64,000 bases of DNA from assembly GCA_023055505.1 (NCBI GenBank), contig JALIRH010000014.1, positions 14,968,501-15,032,500 on the forward strand, written 5' to 3'. Numbering within the stretch: the stretch's first letter is position 1; every line of letters begins with the position of its first letter. This stretch comes from Callipepla californica brunnescens (taxonomy: Eukaryota; Chordata; Aves; Galliformes; Odontophoridae). This document shows positions 55,032-64,000 of the stretch, piece by piece. The notes under the pieces were generated by a model. The model had not been told where the DNA came from, searched no databases, and worked only from the letters and a program-made list of their open reading frames with translations. The position numbers and the translations under genes were made by a program.

Positions 55032-55260
55032 CTCCGCGCAGCGCTGCCGGCCGGAGCTCCGCGCACCGCCGCCTCTTCCTCCTCCTCCTCCTCCTCCTCC
55101 TCTTCTCGCGGCTGCCGCTGCTCGGGCGGCGGGTGGGAGAGCCAGCAGCCCCCGCCAGGCTCCGTCAGCGGCTGCGGGCGTGTGCGGGCGGCTGCGTGCG
55201 CGGGGTCTGTGGCGGCAGCCGAGGTCTGGTGCCATCTGCGGGCCGAGCGGCGGCGGTGCG
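55032..55260 (-). other. SPOCK1: Putative non-coding exon 1 (5' UTR) of SPOCK1
   Basis: The best donor I see upstream of the coding exon is GGAG followed by GTAGGA, with the intron starting at 55031. Splicing it to 54711 would remove a 320-bp GC-rich intron. It would also place GGAG before the ATG, giving G at -3, a better initiation context than the unspliced one. The right-hand limit is a guess, because the transcription start cannot be read from sequence. The segment includes the (CCT)8 repeat. Another possible donor (GGGTAACC near 54917) is weaker. Confidence 0.35.
55078..55101. repeat. (CCT)8 trinucleotide repeat in the SPOCK1 5' region
   Basis: There are eight uninterrupted CCT units, extended on both sides by imperfect CTT/CCT. 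On the SPOCK1 sense strand this reads (AGG)8, a purine tract able to form G-quadruplex or triplex structures. It lies in the putative 5' UTR or core promoter and is a likely length polymorphism. Confidence 0.9.
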
Positions 55261-55267
55261 GCCGGGA

Positions 55268-55279
55268 GGGCGGGGCGGG
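55268..55279. promoter_or_regulatory. GC-box cluster (Sp/KLF-type sites)
   Basis: The stretch GGGCGGGGCGGG holds two overlapping GC-box cores about 240 bp upstream of the putative exon 1 donor. A TGACG (half CRE-like) motif follows at about 55296. These are plausible core-promoter elements for the leftward SPOCK1 transcript. Occupancy is inference only. Confidence 0.45.
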
Positions 55280-55542
55280 CTCATCCCCGCTGCGTGACGG
55301 CCGTCGAGACGGCGCCCGGGGTGAAGAGCCCCGTCAGCCCTAGCTCTGAACGGAAGGGCAAGCGGATCCCCTCCGCGATCCCACACGAGATACCGAGCGT
55401 GTGGGCAGGAGGGCCTCGTGAAGGGGCGGCGTGGGAACCCGCGCGTCCTGCCGCGCTCTGAGGTGTGCCCCGGCCATGAAATCCGCCTCAAAAGCGAGCA
55501 GACCAGCAAGCAGTGCCCAGCAAACACCAGCTGCTTTTTGCC

Positions 55543-55565
55543 TTTTTTTTTTTTTTTTTTTTTTT
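55543..55565. repeat. T23 homopolymer at the upstream edge of the CpG island
   Basis: A run of 23 T on the plus strand (A on the SPOCK1 sense strand) marks the end of the GC-rich island. No retroelement body is recognisable next to it, so it is a simple poly(dA:dT) tract, which would tend to exclude nucleosomes. Confidence 0.9.
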
Positions 55566-58500
55566 GCCTTGAGTGCTATGGGGCCCATGTGTGCCCATAT
55601 CGAGCGGTTTAGTGACGTTTCAGAGGACAGTCACCCCAGACTTGTGGATTTTCTCTCCCTGTGTCAGCGTGCCCTACAGCACAGAGGTTTCTGCTCCCAC
55701 ACCGCACAGAGGTGGGCTCTGTGCTGCCCCTGCCACCCTTAGCTGCTGTATCCATCCTCTGTGAGGAAGGCTCTCCTTGTCTCCTTCTGCTGAGAGTTTC
55801 AAGGGATAGGAAGTACAGCAGCTGTCCATGTTGCTTTCTCTCACAGAAAGCTGAAAATGGGGTTAATTCCACTTTTTTCGAGCAGTTTGGGTAGTTCGTG
55901 TTGCTGCTGGTTTTTTTTGATGACGTGGGAAAGGGTCAAGTTTATTAATCTTTTGCTGCTGTGTCTGTGCACTGAGCCCTGCACACAGTTCTGTTCCTAG
56001 ATTTGATTTTAAATACAGTTCCTAAATATCACGCAACCACAATAAAAGCCTCTGGGGCCGAAAAAAAAACAATGAAGGTTTATTAATTTTAACAGCAGAG
56101 AACAAGTATATACTGAGATAAGTACCACGTATTGCATTTTCCCCTCGATGCACATAGAATCTAATGAAAGCTACTTGCCCGCAGGAGGTCAAAACAACAC
56201 CCAATAAAAACAACAAATAGAAGGAATCCAAACCAAAACCCTGTAAATCTGTACCTCATCACCTCGCTCCTCCCTCCCTTCTACACTGGAATATACCATT
56301 TCTAAAGGTTGTCCGGGATTACACCCTGAGATCCTTCCATTATGCACAGACGTTCCTATATGACTTAGTTTCAGTGATGGGTAAGGATTAAAGGGCTTTC
56401 CCCTGGCAGGGTGATCACAAGCTTTCTCCTTTTTCTTAGTTATAAGCTATATACAGTTTGATGCTCTATACAGCTCTATTTGACTCACACAGTTCATCCC
56501 AGACACTGCCGCAATGAGCACTGCCAAGAAACAAGAAAAACGAAACAACAAAATCAACTCAACCCAACCCCACCCAATCCAAACCATTGCGTTTGCTACT
56601 CACAAATACTTGAGGATTGTTATGGACAAGGGACTATAGCAGTGCTCACCAGTTTTATGTGGATACACCTGCTATTACTTTCGTGATCCCACTAGAGTTT
56701 AGACTAATTTAATCCTCCACTGGCCATTTCTTCAAGTCATGAATTGCCAGATCAGGTTTGTAGAGCAGCACAACATTGTTCCCACTAAATTTGTAGGAGT
56801 TCTACTATTTCTATATTTACATCAGCTCACTTCTTTAAGGCATATTTGTTTTGGCACAGCAGGGCAAATTGGGACCTTCGGTGACTTCAGTACAGTTGAC
56901 TTCACTTAGTATTACCAGTCAAATACCTGAACGGTAAATTAGAGAAGCCTTGTATAGAAACTAACCACATTCTTACATGCAATATTTGTGTCAGAAATGC
57001 ATCTTCATTTACTTAATTACTTCATAAAACATGGCTAATCTTGATCCAACAAAACACAGTCTTTCTATTTAACCCTGATAGGAATCTCTATCTCCTAGCT
57101 GCAACATTTCACCTCCAACCTGCTTATTATCCTTGACTAGAAATACACTTGTTGGCTGCTTTTTCTTTATCTCTGGACAGTGCTACAGTTGCCTTTAATC
57201 CTAATACAAGAATGTAAGATCTCTCTATAGCGGATAATTCAGCTGCTGGGTGTTTTAGATGTAAAAAGTTCCTTTCTTCCAAGCTAGAAGTACTGAACAG
57301 TTAATATGCTTTCAGCTGCGAGAAGTGCCACAATATTGATTTTGGATTATTATTTGCTAATTCATTTGAGCTGTGTAAATCATTTGATCAGGAGTTGTAA
57401 TTACAATCCTGCCTTGCCACTTTCCCCGTGCTGCAGCGTGTTCATGCTTTAATCTGGAAACAATCTGGTGCAGAAAGCATTTCACTCACTGAAGGATAAA
57501 GGGCCAGATCTCAGTTCCAGCTATGTTTCCCATGCAGAGCAGTGCTATAGTTGTCTTAATAGGGCACTTCGGGACTTTCAGTTAATACAGAAAGCCTTCA
57601 GCACCAGTATTGCAGGCAACATAAATAGAGTAGGATGACTTCCCCTTAGACTAAATAAAGGATGCCTGGAAAATGAAGCCAGACACTCCTTTTTACCCTA
57701 AAGCCATACTGAACTTATCCCACATCACAGCCAGTAGCAAGCAACTGTCTGCCCAGCAGACTGAAGCCAACAGCAAGAGCAGACATGTGTCATGTAAAGG
57801 ATTCTACTTCCCCCAGTAATCTTTGCATGACACCAAGACTCACTGTTTCACCATCATGATTGTATCTGTAGCTCTTAAGGCAGTGGCTGCAGTCTTTGTT
57901 GTAGAGCCTTTAAAATGTTCTGTGGAGGTCTATTGATGGGTTTTCCCCTCCTCTTGTGAGGCACATTTCCACTGAGTTCATTTTTTTTTTTTAAACATTC
58001 ACTCAAGAAAGAAAATCTTTAGAGTAACAAATGTTTAAATTGCGTTTCCGCACTTTACTCTGCACCTTCACTACTGCATTAGGAAAATTTTGCTCTTGTA
58101 ATTTAAGTGGATTTAAAAATATATCACTTTAAAAGTACATGCAGTGGCACAGACCTTGATTTAACATCCCTTCGTATCTCCCGTATACCGCTGTATCTTT
58201 TTAACAGATAAGGGATTTATTTCCTCCTGTGTCTCTCAGGACTGCAGATTCAGCTTTGTTAGCTCTGCTGGGCAATTGTGCAGAAAAACTAGTTTAACCT
58301 GTGCAGTAAGTGATCGTTGGCTTATACAAAGCTACTGAGACATTTGTCCATTTTACAATAGGCTGCAATTTAAAAATACCACAAATACAAGTTCTGATTT
58401 GACCTCTTTATTTGCCTCTGCTCCTGACTTCTTTTCTACATAAAACATCCATATTTTATAGCAATGGAATCTGGAATTTTGCAAGAATTTGCTTAGTGCT

Positions 58501-58726
58501 CAAAACGAGAGTGTTCCAACTATGTCAGCTGGCAGGAAAATTATGGTTTCCTGGCAAAGTGACGCTGGCTACTTTGGAGATGCTGCAGTTGGTACAGTCC
58601 TCTGTGTTTATGTCCTGAACCGCTTAACCCCAACATCAGTGATTTCAGCATGAGAGAAAACACCCACTGACTGGAAAAATCCCACAACATGCTCTGCAAT
58701 CTATTTACTAGCAAGGACGAGTTGTA
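55566..58726. other. Upstream intergenic DNA of SPOCK1
   Basis: No gene recognised. The TGACGT-type words at about 55613 and 55920 are CRE-like. The block at about 57330-57480 has a homeodomain-site texture and a perfect 12-bp palindrome (57395-57406). Short AAAAC-like and poly-T stretches occur. Confidence 0.45.
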
Positions 58727-59095
58727 ATCATAGAATTGCAAGGTTGGAAAGGACCTACAAGATCATCTAGTCCAACCGTCCACCCATTACCATTGCTACC
58801 ACAAGCTACTAAGCCATATCTTGTAGCTCCTCATCCAGACACCTCTTGAACACTGCCAGGTACTGCAACTCCACCACCTCCCTGGGCAGGCCACCCCAGT
58901 GCCTGACCACACTCTGAGAGAAAAAGTTTTTCCTTATGTCCAATCTAAACCTCCTCTGGTACAACTTGTGGCCATTTCCTCGGGTCCTGTTTGTTGCCTG
59001 GGAGAAGAGACCAAACCCCCCTTCATCATAACCTCCCTTCAGGAAGTTGTAGAGTGCAATGAGGTCTCCCCTGAGCCTCCTCTTCTCCCAGTATG
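58727..59095 (-). mobile_element. CR1 LINE, 5'-truncated, with intact ORF2 C-terminus
   Basis: This is a CR1 element with its 3' end at the left. The minus strand ends in TCTATGAT after the usual GATC-TGTAGGTCC-TTTCCAACC landmarks. The minus frame reaching a stop at 58809 encodes about 94 CR1 residues without interruption: [20 protein letters not shown], then [28 protein letters not shown] and LPREVVELQ. This is the C-terminal tail of the ORF2 endonuclease/reverse transcriptase protein, so the catalytic domains are missing. The first about 17 residues of the open frame (from 59144) are flanking DNA. The ORF agrees with the family to its end, suggesting a younger copy or a less mutated subfamily than the one at 6094. 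Confidence 0.93.
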
Positions 59096-59670
59096 CTCTT
59101 TTAATATCCCAGAGTAACGTGAACTGAAATACTGGCCAGTTCATAGTTTATGATAGAGGTATATTAGAAACATAATGATTCAAGGGAAACAACAATACAA
59201 ACAATGAATAAATAAAGTGATTGGGAGTGGTTTCTGAGGGCTGAGTTTTTACCACTTTGCGTAGCTATCTTGCCTACAGTTGTCTGAAGAGAAAAGAGAA
59301 AAATACTTGTAAAACTGAAAAGACTTGAATTCTCATGCACGCAAAAAAGTATAATCAAAGTCAAAGCTACACCAAAATTGAAAGACAAGATGGAAGCTGG
59401 TTTGGGCAGTGTTTAAGTTCTGACTTCTGGGGCTAATCCTTCAAATTTTCCTCTGTCATCAGTAAAAAGAAACAGGTTCTTCTGAATGATGGATGCCTCA
59501 GAGCAGAATTCTATCCTAGGCACTGTGGGTTGTTTGCTGAAGGTTGTTATTGACTCCACAAAGAGCTTGCAAAAATAAAAATAGAGGTACAGTTGTGATT
59601 ACTGTCTTCAGGATGTGCAGACTAATATAAAAAAAGGCAAACCAAAAAATGTTACCCCGCATGTATCGGT

Positions 59671-59710
59671 CTGCTCAAGTCCTATCAGTTTGTTCAAGTC
59701 GTATCAGAGC
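59671..59710. repeat. Two-copy 20-bp tandem repeat
   Basis: The CTGCTCAAGTCCTATCAGTT unit is followed immediately by a copy differing at a few positions (TGTTCAAGTCGTATCAGAGC). Confidence 0.7.
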
Positions 59711-60399
59711 ATTTACCAATTTAATGACCAATTTTTATATTTAACAGATGGTTTCACTTCCTTATCTTTCTAGTGGGTATAGTCATCGTGGCAAAAGCCA
59801 TCTTACGTTATTCACAGAGTACCTTGTAAAATGGAAGCATTACTTTATAGTGTCTTTTATTACTACTGGAACTTTTACAAGGGATTCCATCACAAAAATT
59901 GGTTGGCATAAATATTGTAGTGCAGAAATCTCACCATTAAATGCCAGAGTTAACTCTGCCCATACAATCTTCATTTTCCGGTGGAAAATAGTCATTAGAA
60001 TTAAATTTGTCCTCAGACTTTATACTCATCCGGATAGAAAGACTGGTACGAAGTTTTATATCTCTGCTCAGCCTGAAAACCATCACCACAAGATTTGCCA
60101 TCGCCAGCTACCCTTAGAAAGTTCCATAAACCCTCTCGATAATATATGAACAGAAATAGATGGTTGAAGATCATGCGGAATATCGCACAGACTGTCCGGT
60201 GTTTAGCATGCTAAGACTGTTCTGAACATCTGTGAGATGCCACACTACCAAATGATAATAAATAACTCCATTAACACAGATTTCAGGGATTAAATTTGTA
60301 TGGAAGTTGGAGCGTAATTAATGGCTGAAATAGAAAAATTAAATTTGCATGCATTTAGAAGTTAAGGAAATGCCAGGTGTATTTGTTCTTACCACATGG

Positions 60400-60600
60400 T
60401 ATTCTTTTTTTTTTTTTAACTATTTCTATTTGTCCTATTTTTTTGTATCTCTATTTTCTTTTCTCTCTACCACAGACTTATGAATTCTTCATATTTTGAG
60501 CTCTTTTTCTTCTTTATGATCATTTCGTCCACAATTCTCTTTCTCCTTTCAGTTACTTTACTCTTCCTATACCCCCTTTTCTTTTGCTTATATAAATACA
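60400..60600. repeat. Pyrimidine-rich tract
   Basis: About 200 bp on the plus strand are mainly T and C, beginning with a T14 run. It is low-complexity and strand-asymmetric, with no recognisable gene or transposon. Confidence 0.55.
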
Positions 60601-63600
60601 GAGATACATAAAAAAAAAGGCAGCAGCTTTCCTGGAGATTACTGATTCAGTCTGGAAGAAATGCTGCCTGATGGACCACAAGTCCCAAAATGTCCTGCAC
60701 CTTCAGAGGCCAGGTCTACAACCCAGTTCCATATGGGTTTTGTCAGACGTGAACTCTCTGACTAGTGTGAAAACAACAAGAAAGGAGGATTTATTGCACC
60801 AAGCAATCATCTGGCTCCTGCTAAACCCTCTTTTCATTAAAGAAAATAAAACAGAAGTATTGATGTATAAAGATGAAGACAATAAAGATGAGCCACAAAG
60901 GAGCTGTAATGGTTTGCATACTCATAAACCCTTCACAGTCTTCGTGACTCCCGTGTTTTCCTATGGGGGACAATGTTGAGAATGTGCTAGAATGCACAGC
61001 TCTCAGATAATGTAGAGAAACAATTTTCTTTCTCCCTGCCACAACATTGTAGTCATGAAACTTAAGCTCTCTAGGGAAGCTGATGATTCTCTTCTCCAAT
61101 AACTTGAACCCTTGCGGGGGGAGAAAAAAATGCTGTTTTACACAATCACCAAACCACTTGAAGTCAGCGTGCATAAGCTGAAGTGTTTTGGCAGGGAGGG
61201 AAGAGAGCCATTATGTGTTGCAATAGTTGAGAGGTAAAAGGTGCAAGGTAGGGTCAGCACCTGCATCTCACAGCCATGAAATATGGACTGCATGGTGCAG
61301 GTCCAGCAATAGGGTTCTACATATTCGATTATCATAGTCAGCCTCAAGCCTTAGGATGCTGAAGGTGACACAGACCTGGCTGTTGGCTCAAAGCCACCAC
61401 GGGCTGTATGTTGCTATGCCTGTCCCTGTACAGTCACAGCACAAGAACAACAGGGGCAGATCCTGATCCAGCGAAACGTTCCTGCTGATATAAACAATCA
61501 ATTCAGTGATGTGGAGAATTGGACTTCAAGTAGATCCTTGCACTTAAGGCGGTATTCTGTGAAGGACCATGTGCTCATCAGAAAACAGGCAAACATTTAA
61601 AAGAATTCTGGACATCTTCCCATTCTTTAAACAATTACTGAACTATGATAGCAGGATCGTAACAGAGAAACTCTTAGGGGCAAGAATTAAAAGGTGGAAA
61701 GATTATTTACTCGTAGTGACACTGTCTTGAAATGTGGAGGATGCAAAACTTCACCTTGTGTCAGCAAGCACTGAACAGGCAAAAAGGGAGGCAGACAGAC
61801 AGCACTTTATATCTCACAGTAACTGCTTTTGAAATGCTTGATGTGCTTTCAGTTAACTGTATTGAAGCTGTATTAAAGGAATCTGAGGAGTACTTCACTC
61901 CGCATGGAAATGAAAAACGAGTGTTACGTTATTAAATGCAGAGTACAAAAAGATGAATTCATCCACAGTCTAATGTAGCCCAAGGAGATGCAGTTCTAAG
62001 GTGTGTAGGAAGGACTGAATCCACCAAGGGGGGAGGGGGCCAACACAGAACTGGGAACACAGCTCTGGCAGAGAAACTGTGTAGGACCCAGAATTCACCC
62101 CAGACATAGCAATCAGAATCTGCTAAATGAAATTCATACTGTGGTGTAATTTATGGAAGGTAGGCAGCGCTTTGATTCCACAGAGAGTAAAAATAATCCA
62201 CTGCTATTTCAAGAATGGATGCTTGGGGCCACAGACATATACAGAACTAAATGTCAAAGTCCACACAAAAAGTACTACATGAGGTAGCACACAGCACCGT
62301 ATGTTTGAGCAAAAATTTTGCAGATGTTTGGAAAGAAATAGCAAAGACCTGTGTGATTTCACATGCCCTAACAGAACATGTGCTACATCAAAAACCATGA
62401 CAGAGTCATTAGCAGCTAGGAAAAATTCTTCATGGGAACGTTGCGTTACACTGCAGCAGAAGATAAATGGACTATCTGCCTGAGAGGAACTGAGATGTAT
62501 TAATTTTAGGTAGGATTCTGGTGCACAAGCCGACATGATGCCCAAAATAGTATTTTTAGCAAAAGCAAAAACAAATGAACAAACAAAAGCACAGAACAAG
62601 TTAAGAAACTGTGTCTGGAGGCATTTAATTGGGACTTCACACTTTCTCTAAAGAGGGCTAATCAAATCTACGAGGATATGAATATGAGAAAAGATAGAGA
62701 TCACATTTGTTTCAAGGGAAAATGTTCCTTTTGTCTGATTCCTGCTCTTGAGGATTCCAAGTCACTCAGAAAACAAGAGATTCCAAACTTACAAGGAGGA
62801 TATGTGAATATCTTCTGAGGATCAAGGAAGTGTTCAAAACACTGAAAAAAAAAAAAATGACAGTTCAACTTGTAGAAAAGTTCCTCTCACTTTAATGCAG
62901 AGATAAAAATAATGGACAGGATGAAAAGGGATAAAACGCACTGCTTATTGGTCTAACCCAAGAACAATATTCCCCAAGAGGGGAAAAACAGAACTGTTTC
63001 CTTATGAATAGACTCCGAGGAACTATTCACATAAACTGGAAAAGTTTTTCACCAAGGGACAGAAATGCCTGAAACAATAAACCTTTTTTTTTCTCTGTGC
63101 ATCATCAGGCTCTGAAAGCGGTCTGTAGGGAGGGAAACAAAGAGTAAGCAGAGGAGATAACTTGCACCAACTCTTTGTAGATCGATTAGATAATTTCTGG
63201 AAGTCTTCTTGGCTCTATGTCTTTGATTCATCATTCTTATGTAGTCAATATCCCTTCCAAGAAAGATGTGTGAACAGCAGATTGTCTTTCTAATGTAATA
63301 CAAGCTCCTCATACTGGTGCTTATAGGGTTGATGAAATGAGAATAGCACTGTTCTGTATGGGACAGGTTCCGAGCTTGCAAATTTATCCTGAATTGCTAA
63401 TCATATCAAAGAGTAACCAATTTTGAAGTCTGGGACATGAGGATAAACAAAGTAGTTCTTAGATTTTTTCAGACACTTGTCAGTTCTCTTACTCTGGAGA
63501 CCGCTACAGCTGCAAAAACCCGGCAGCAATATGCTCAAATACAAAAGGTTTTTTTCATCTCAACCAAAGGTTTAATATTTTTCATAAGTACTTTGGGATC

Positions 63601-64000
63601 CTAAAGTCAGCTCAAATTGAGTATAGACAACTTATTGCCATTGTCAGAGGGCCTGGCAAATAACCTATTAAGTATTAGTTTTCCCTCATCTACAAGTACA
63701 GGATTCTTGGTTGCATGGACACACTCTGGATCATTTGAGAGAAGTACAGCAGAGCTTGATTACATACATGTTTCCCTAAATTCAATTCACAAAAAGCAGC
63801 CCTTGTGACTTCAGATGAAGTATAAATTACAGGCTTCCAAGCTACAGATGAGATCCCCTGAAGAAAGAAATGAATACTACTAGCACAAGTCAGGCCTGCA
63901 CATTTCAGGCCTGCATACTCTTTTTAAGGAGGCTATTACGTTATTGGCGGGGCAACGGCATTAGTCACCAAAGCTACACAGGGAAATGTGGGAGGATGTA

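Larger units (their letters stand above)
54290..55480. promoter_or_regulatory. SPOCK1: CpG island promoter of SPOCK1
   Basis: This block of about 1.2 kb is very rich in G, C and CpG, in contrast to the AT-rich DNA on both sides. It covers the first coding exon, the putative 5' UTR exon and the proximal promoter. No TATA box is evident, as is common for CpG-island promoters. Limits are by eye. Several overlapping open frames on both strands reflect the lack of stop codons in GC-rich DNA and are not separate genes. Confidence 0.85.
59096..64000. other. Intergenic DNA upstream of SPOCK1
   Basis: No gene recognised to the window end. It contains a 20-bp tandem pair (59671-59710), a pyrimidine-rich tract (60400-60600), an A-rich run near 62848 and G-rich patches near 62028. 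The open frames at 59748-60149 (133 codons), 62204-62599 and 63049-63381 match no family I recognise, and nothing suggests splicing or codon constraint. Confidence 0.45.

Noticed and set aside
54629..55297. 222-codon plus-strand open frame across the CpG island, with further overlapping frames on both strands
   Set aside because: GC-rich DNA has few stop codons. The translation is Arg/Pro/Ser/Leu low-complexity with no domain and overlaps the SPOCK1 first exons in antisense.
59748..60149. 133-codon plus-strand open frame
   Set aside because: No recognisable family, no splice context and no compositional difference from surrounding intergenic DNA.
1..64000. tRNA genes, microRNA hairpins, CRISPR arrays or a multi-gene novel system
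   Set aside because: I saw no cloverleaf with A/B boxes, no regularly spaced direct-repeat array and no cluster of related open frames. Hairpin RNAs cannot be excluded by eye.

Overview
The window looks like bird nuclear DNA, most likely from a galliform such as chicken. It is AT-rich with very low gene density. It has one sharp CpG island, a few truncated CR1 LINEs ending in the avian ATTCTRTG octamer, a pair of diverged LTR-like repeats, and no bacterial-style gene packing. The species call is an inference from repeat type and general appearance.

The only protein-coding gene I can support is SPOCK1 (testican-1), read leftward on the minus strand. Its first coding exon (54544-54711) encodes a signal peptide and the conserved testican N-terminus. 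A strong splice donor closes it after codon 56. A splice acceptor lies directly before the ATG, so the gene probably begins with a short non-coding exon inside the CpG island (about 54290-55480). That island also holds a (CCT)8 repeat and a GC-box cluster.

Positions 1-54543 are read as the start of the very large SPOCK1 intron that follows this exon. They contain CR1 pieces (6094-6628, 52940-53025, possibly 27960-28025), two related LTR-like repeats in the same orientation (about 14200-14469 and 49190-49432), and simple repeats. I recognised no further SPOCK1 exon there. Positions 55500-64000 lie upstream of the gene and appear intergenic. They contain a CR1 copy (58727-59095) that still encodes an uninterrupted C-terminal piece of the CR1 ORF2 protein, plus homopurine/homopyrimidine and short tandem tracts.

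Apart from the SPOCK1 exon and the CR1 ORF2 tails, I recognised no protein in the open frames of 60-220 codons. They look like chance openings in AT-rich, strand-asymmetric or CpG-rich DNA. I found no convincing tRNA, rRNA, CRISPR array or unknown multi-gene system. The points most worth a second look are the SPOCK1 5' end architecture, the LTR-like pair, and a few non-repetitive blocks that resemble conserved regulatory elements.
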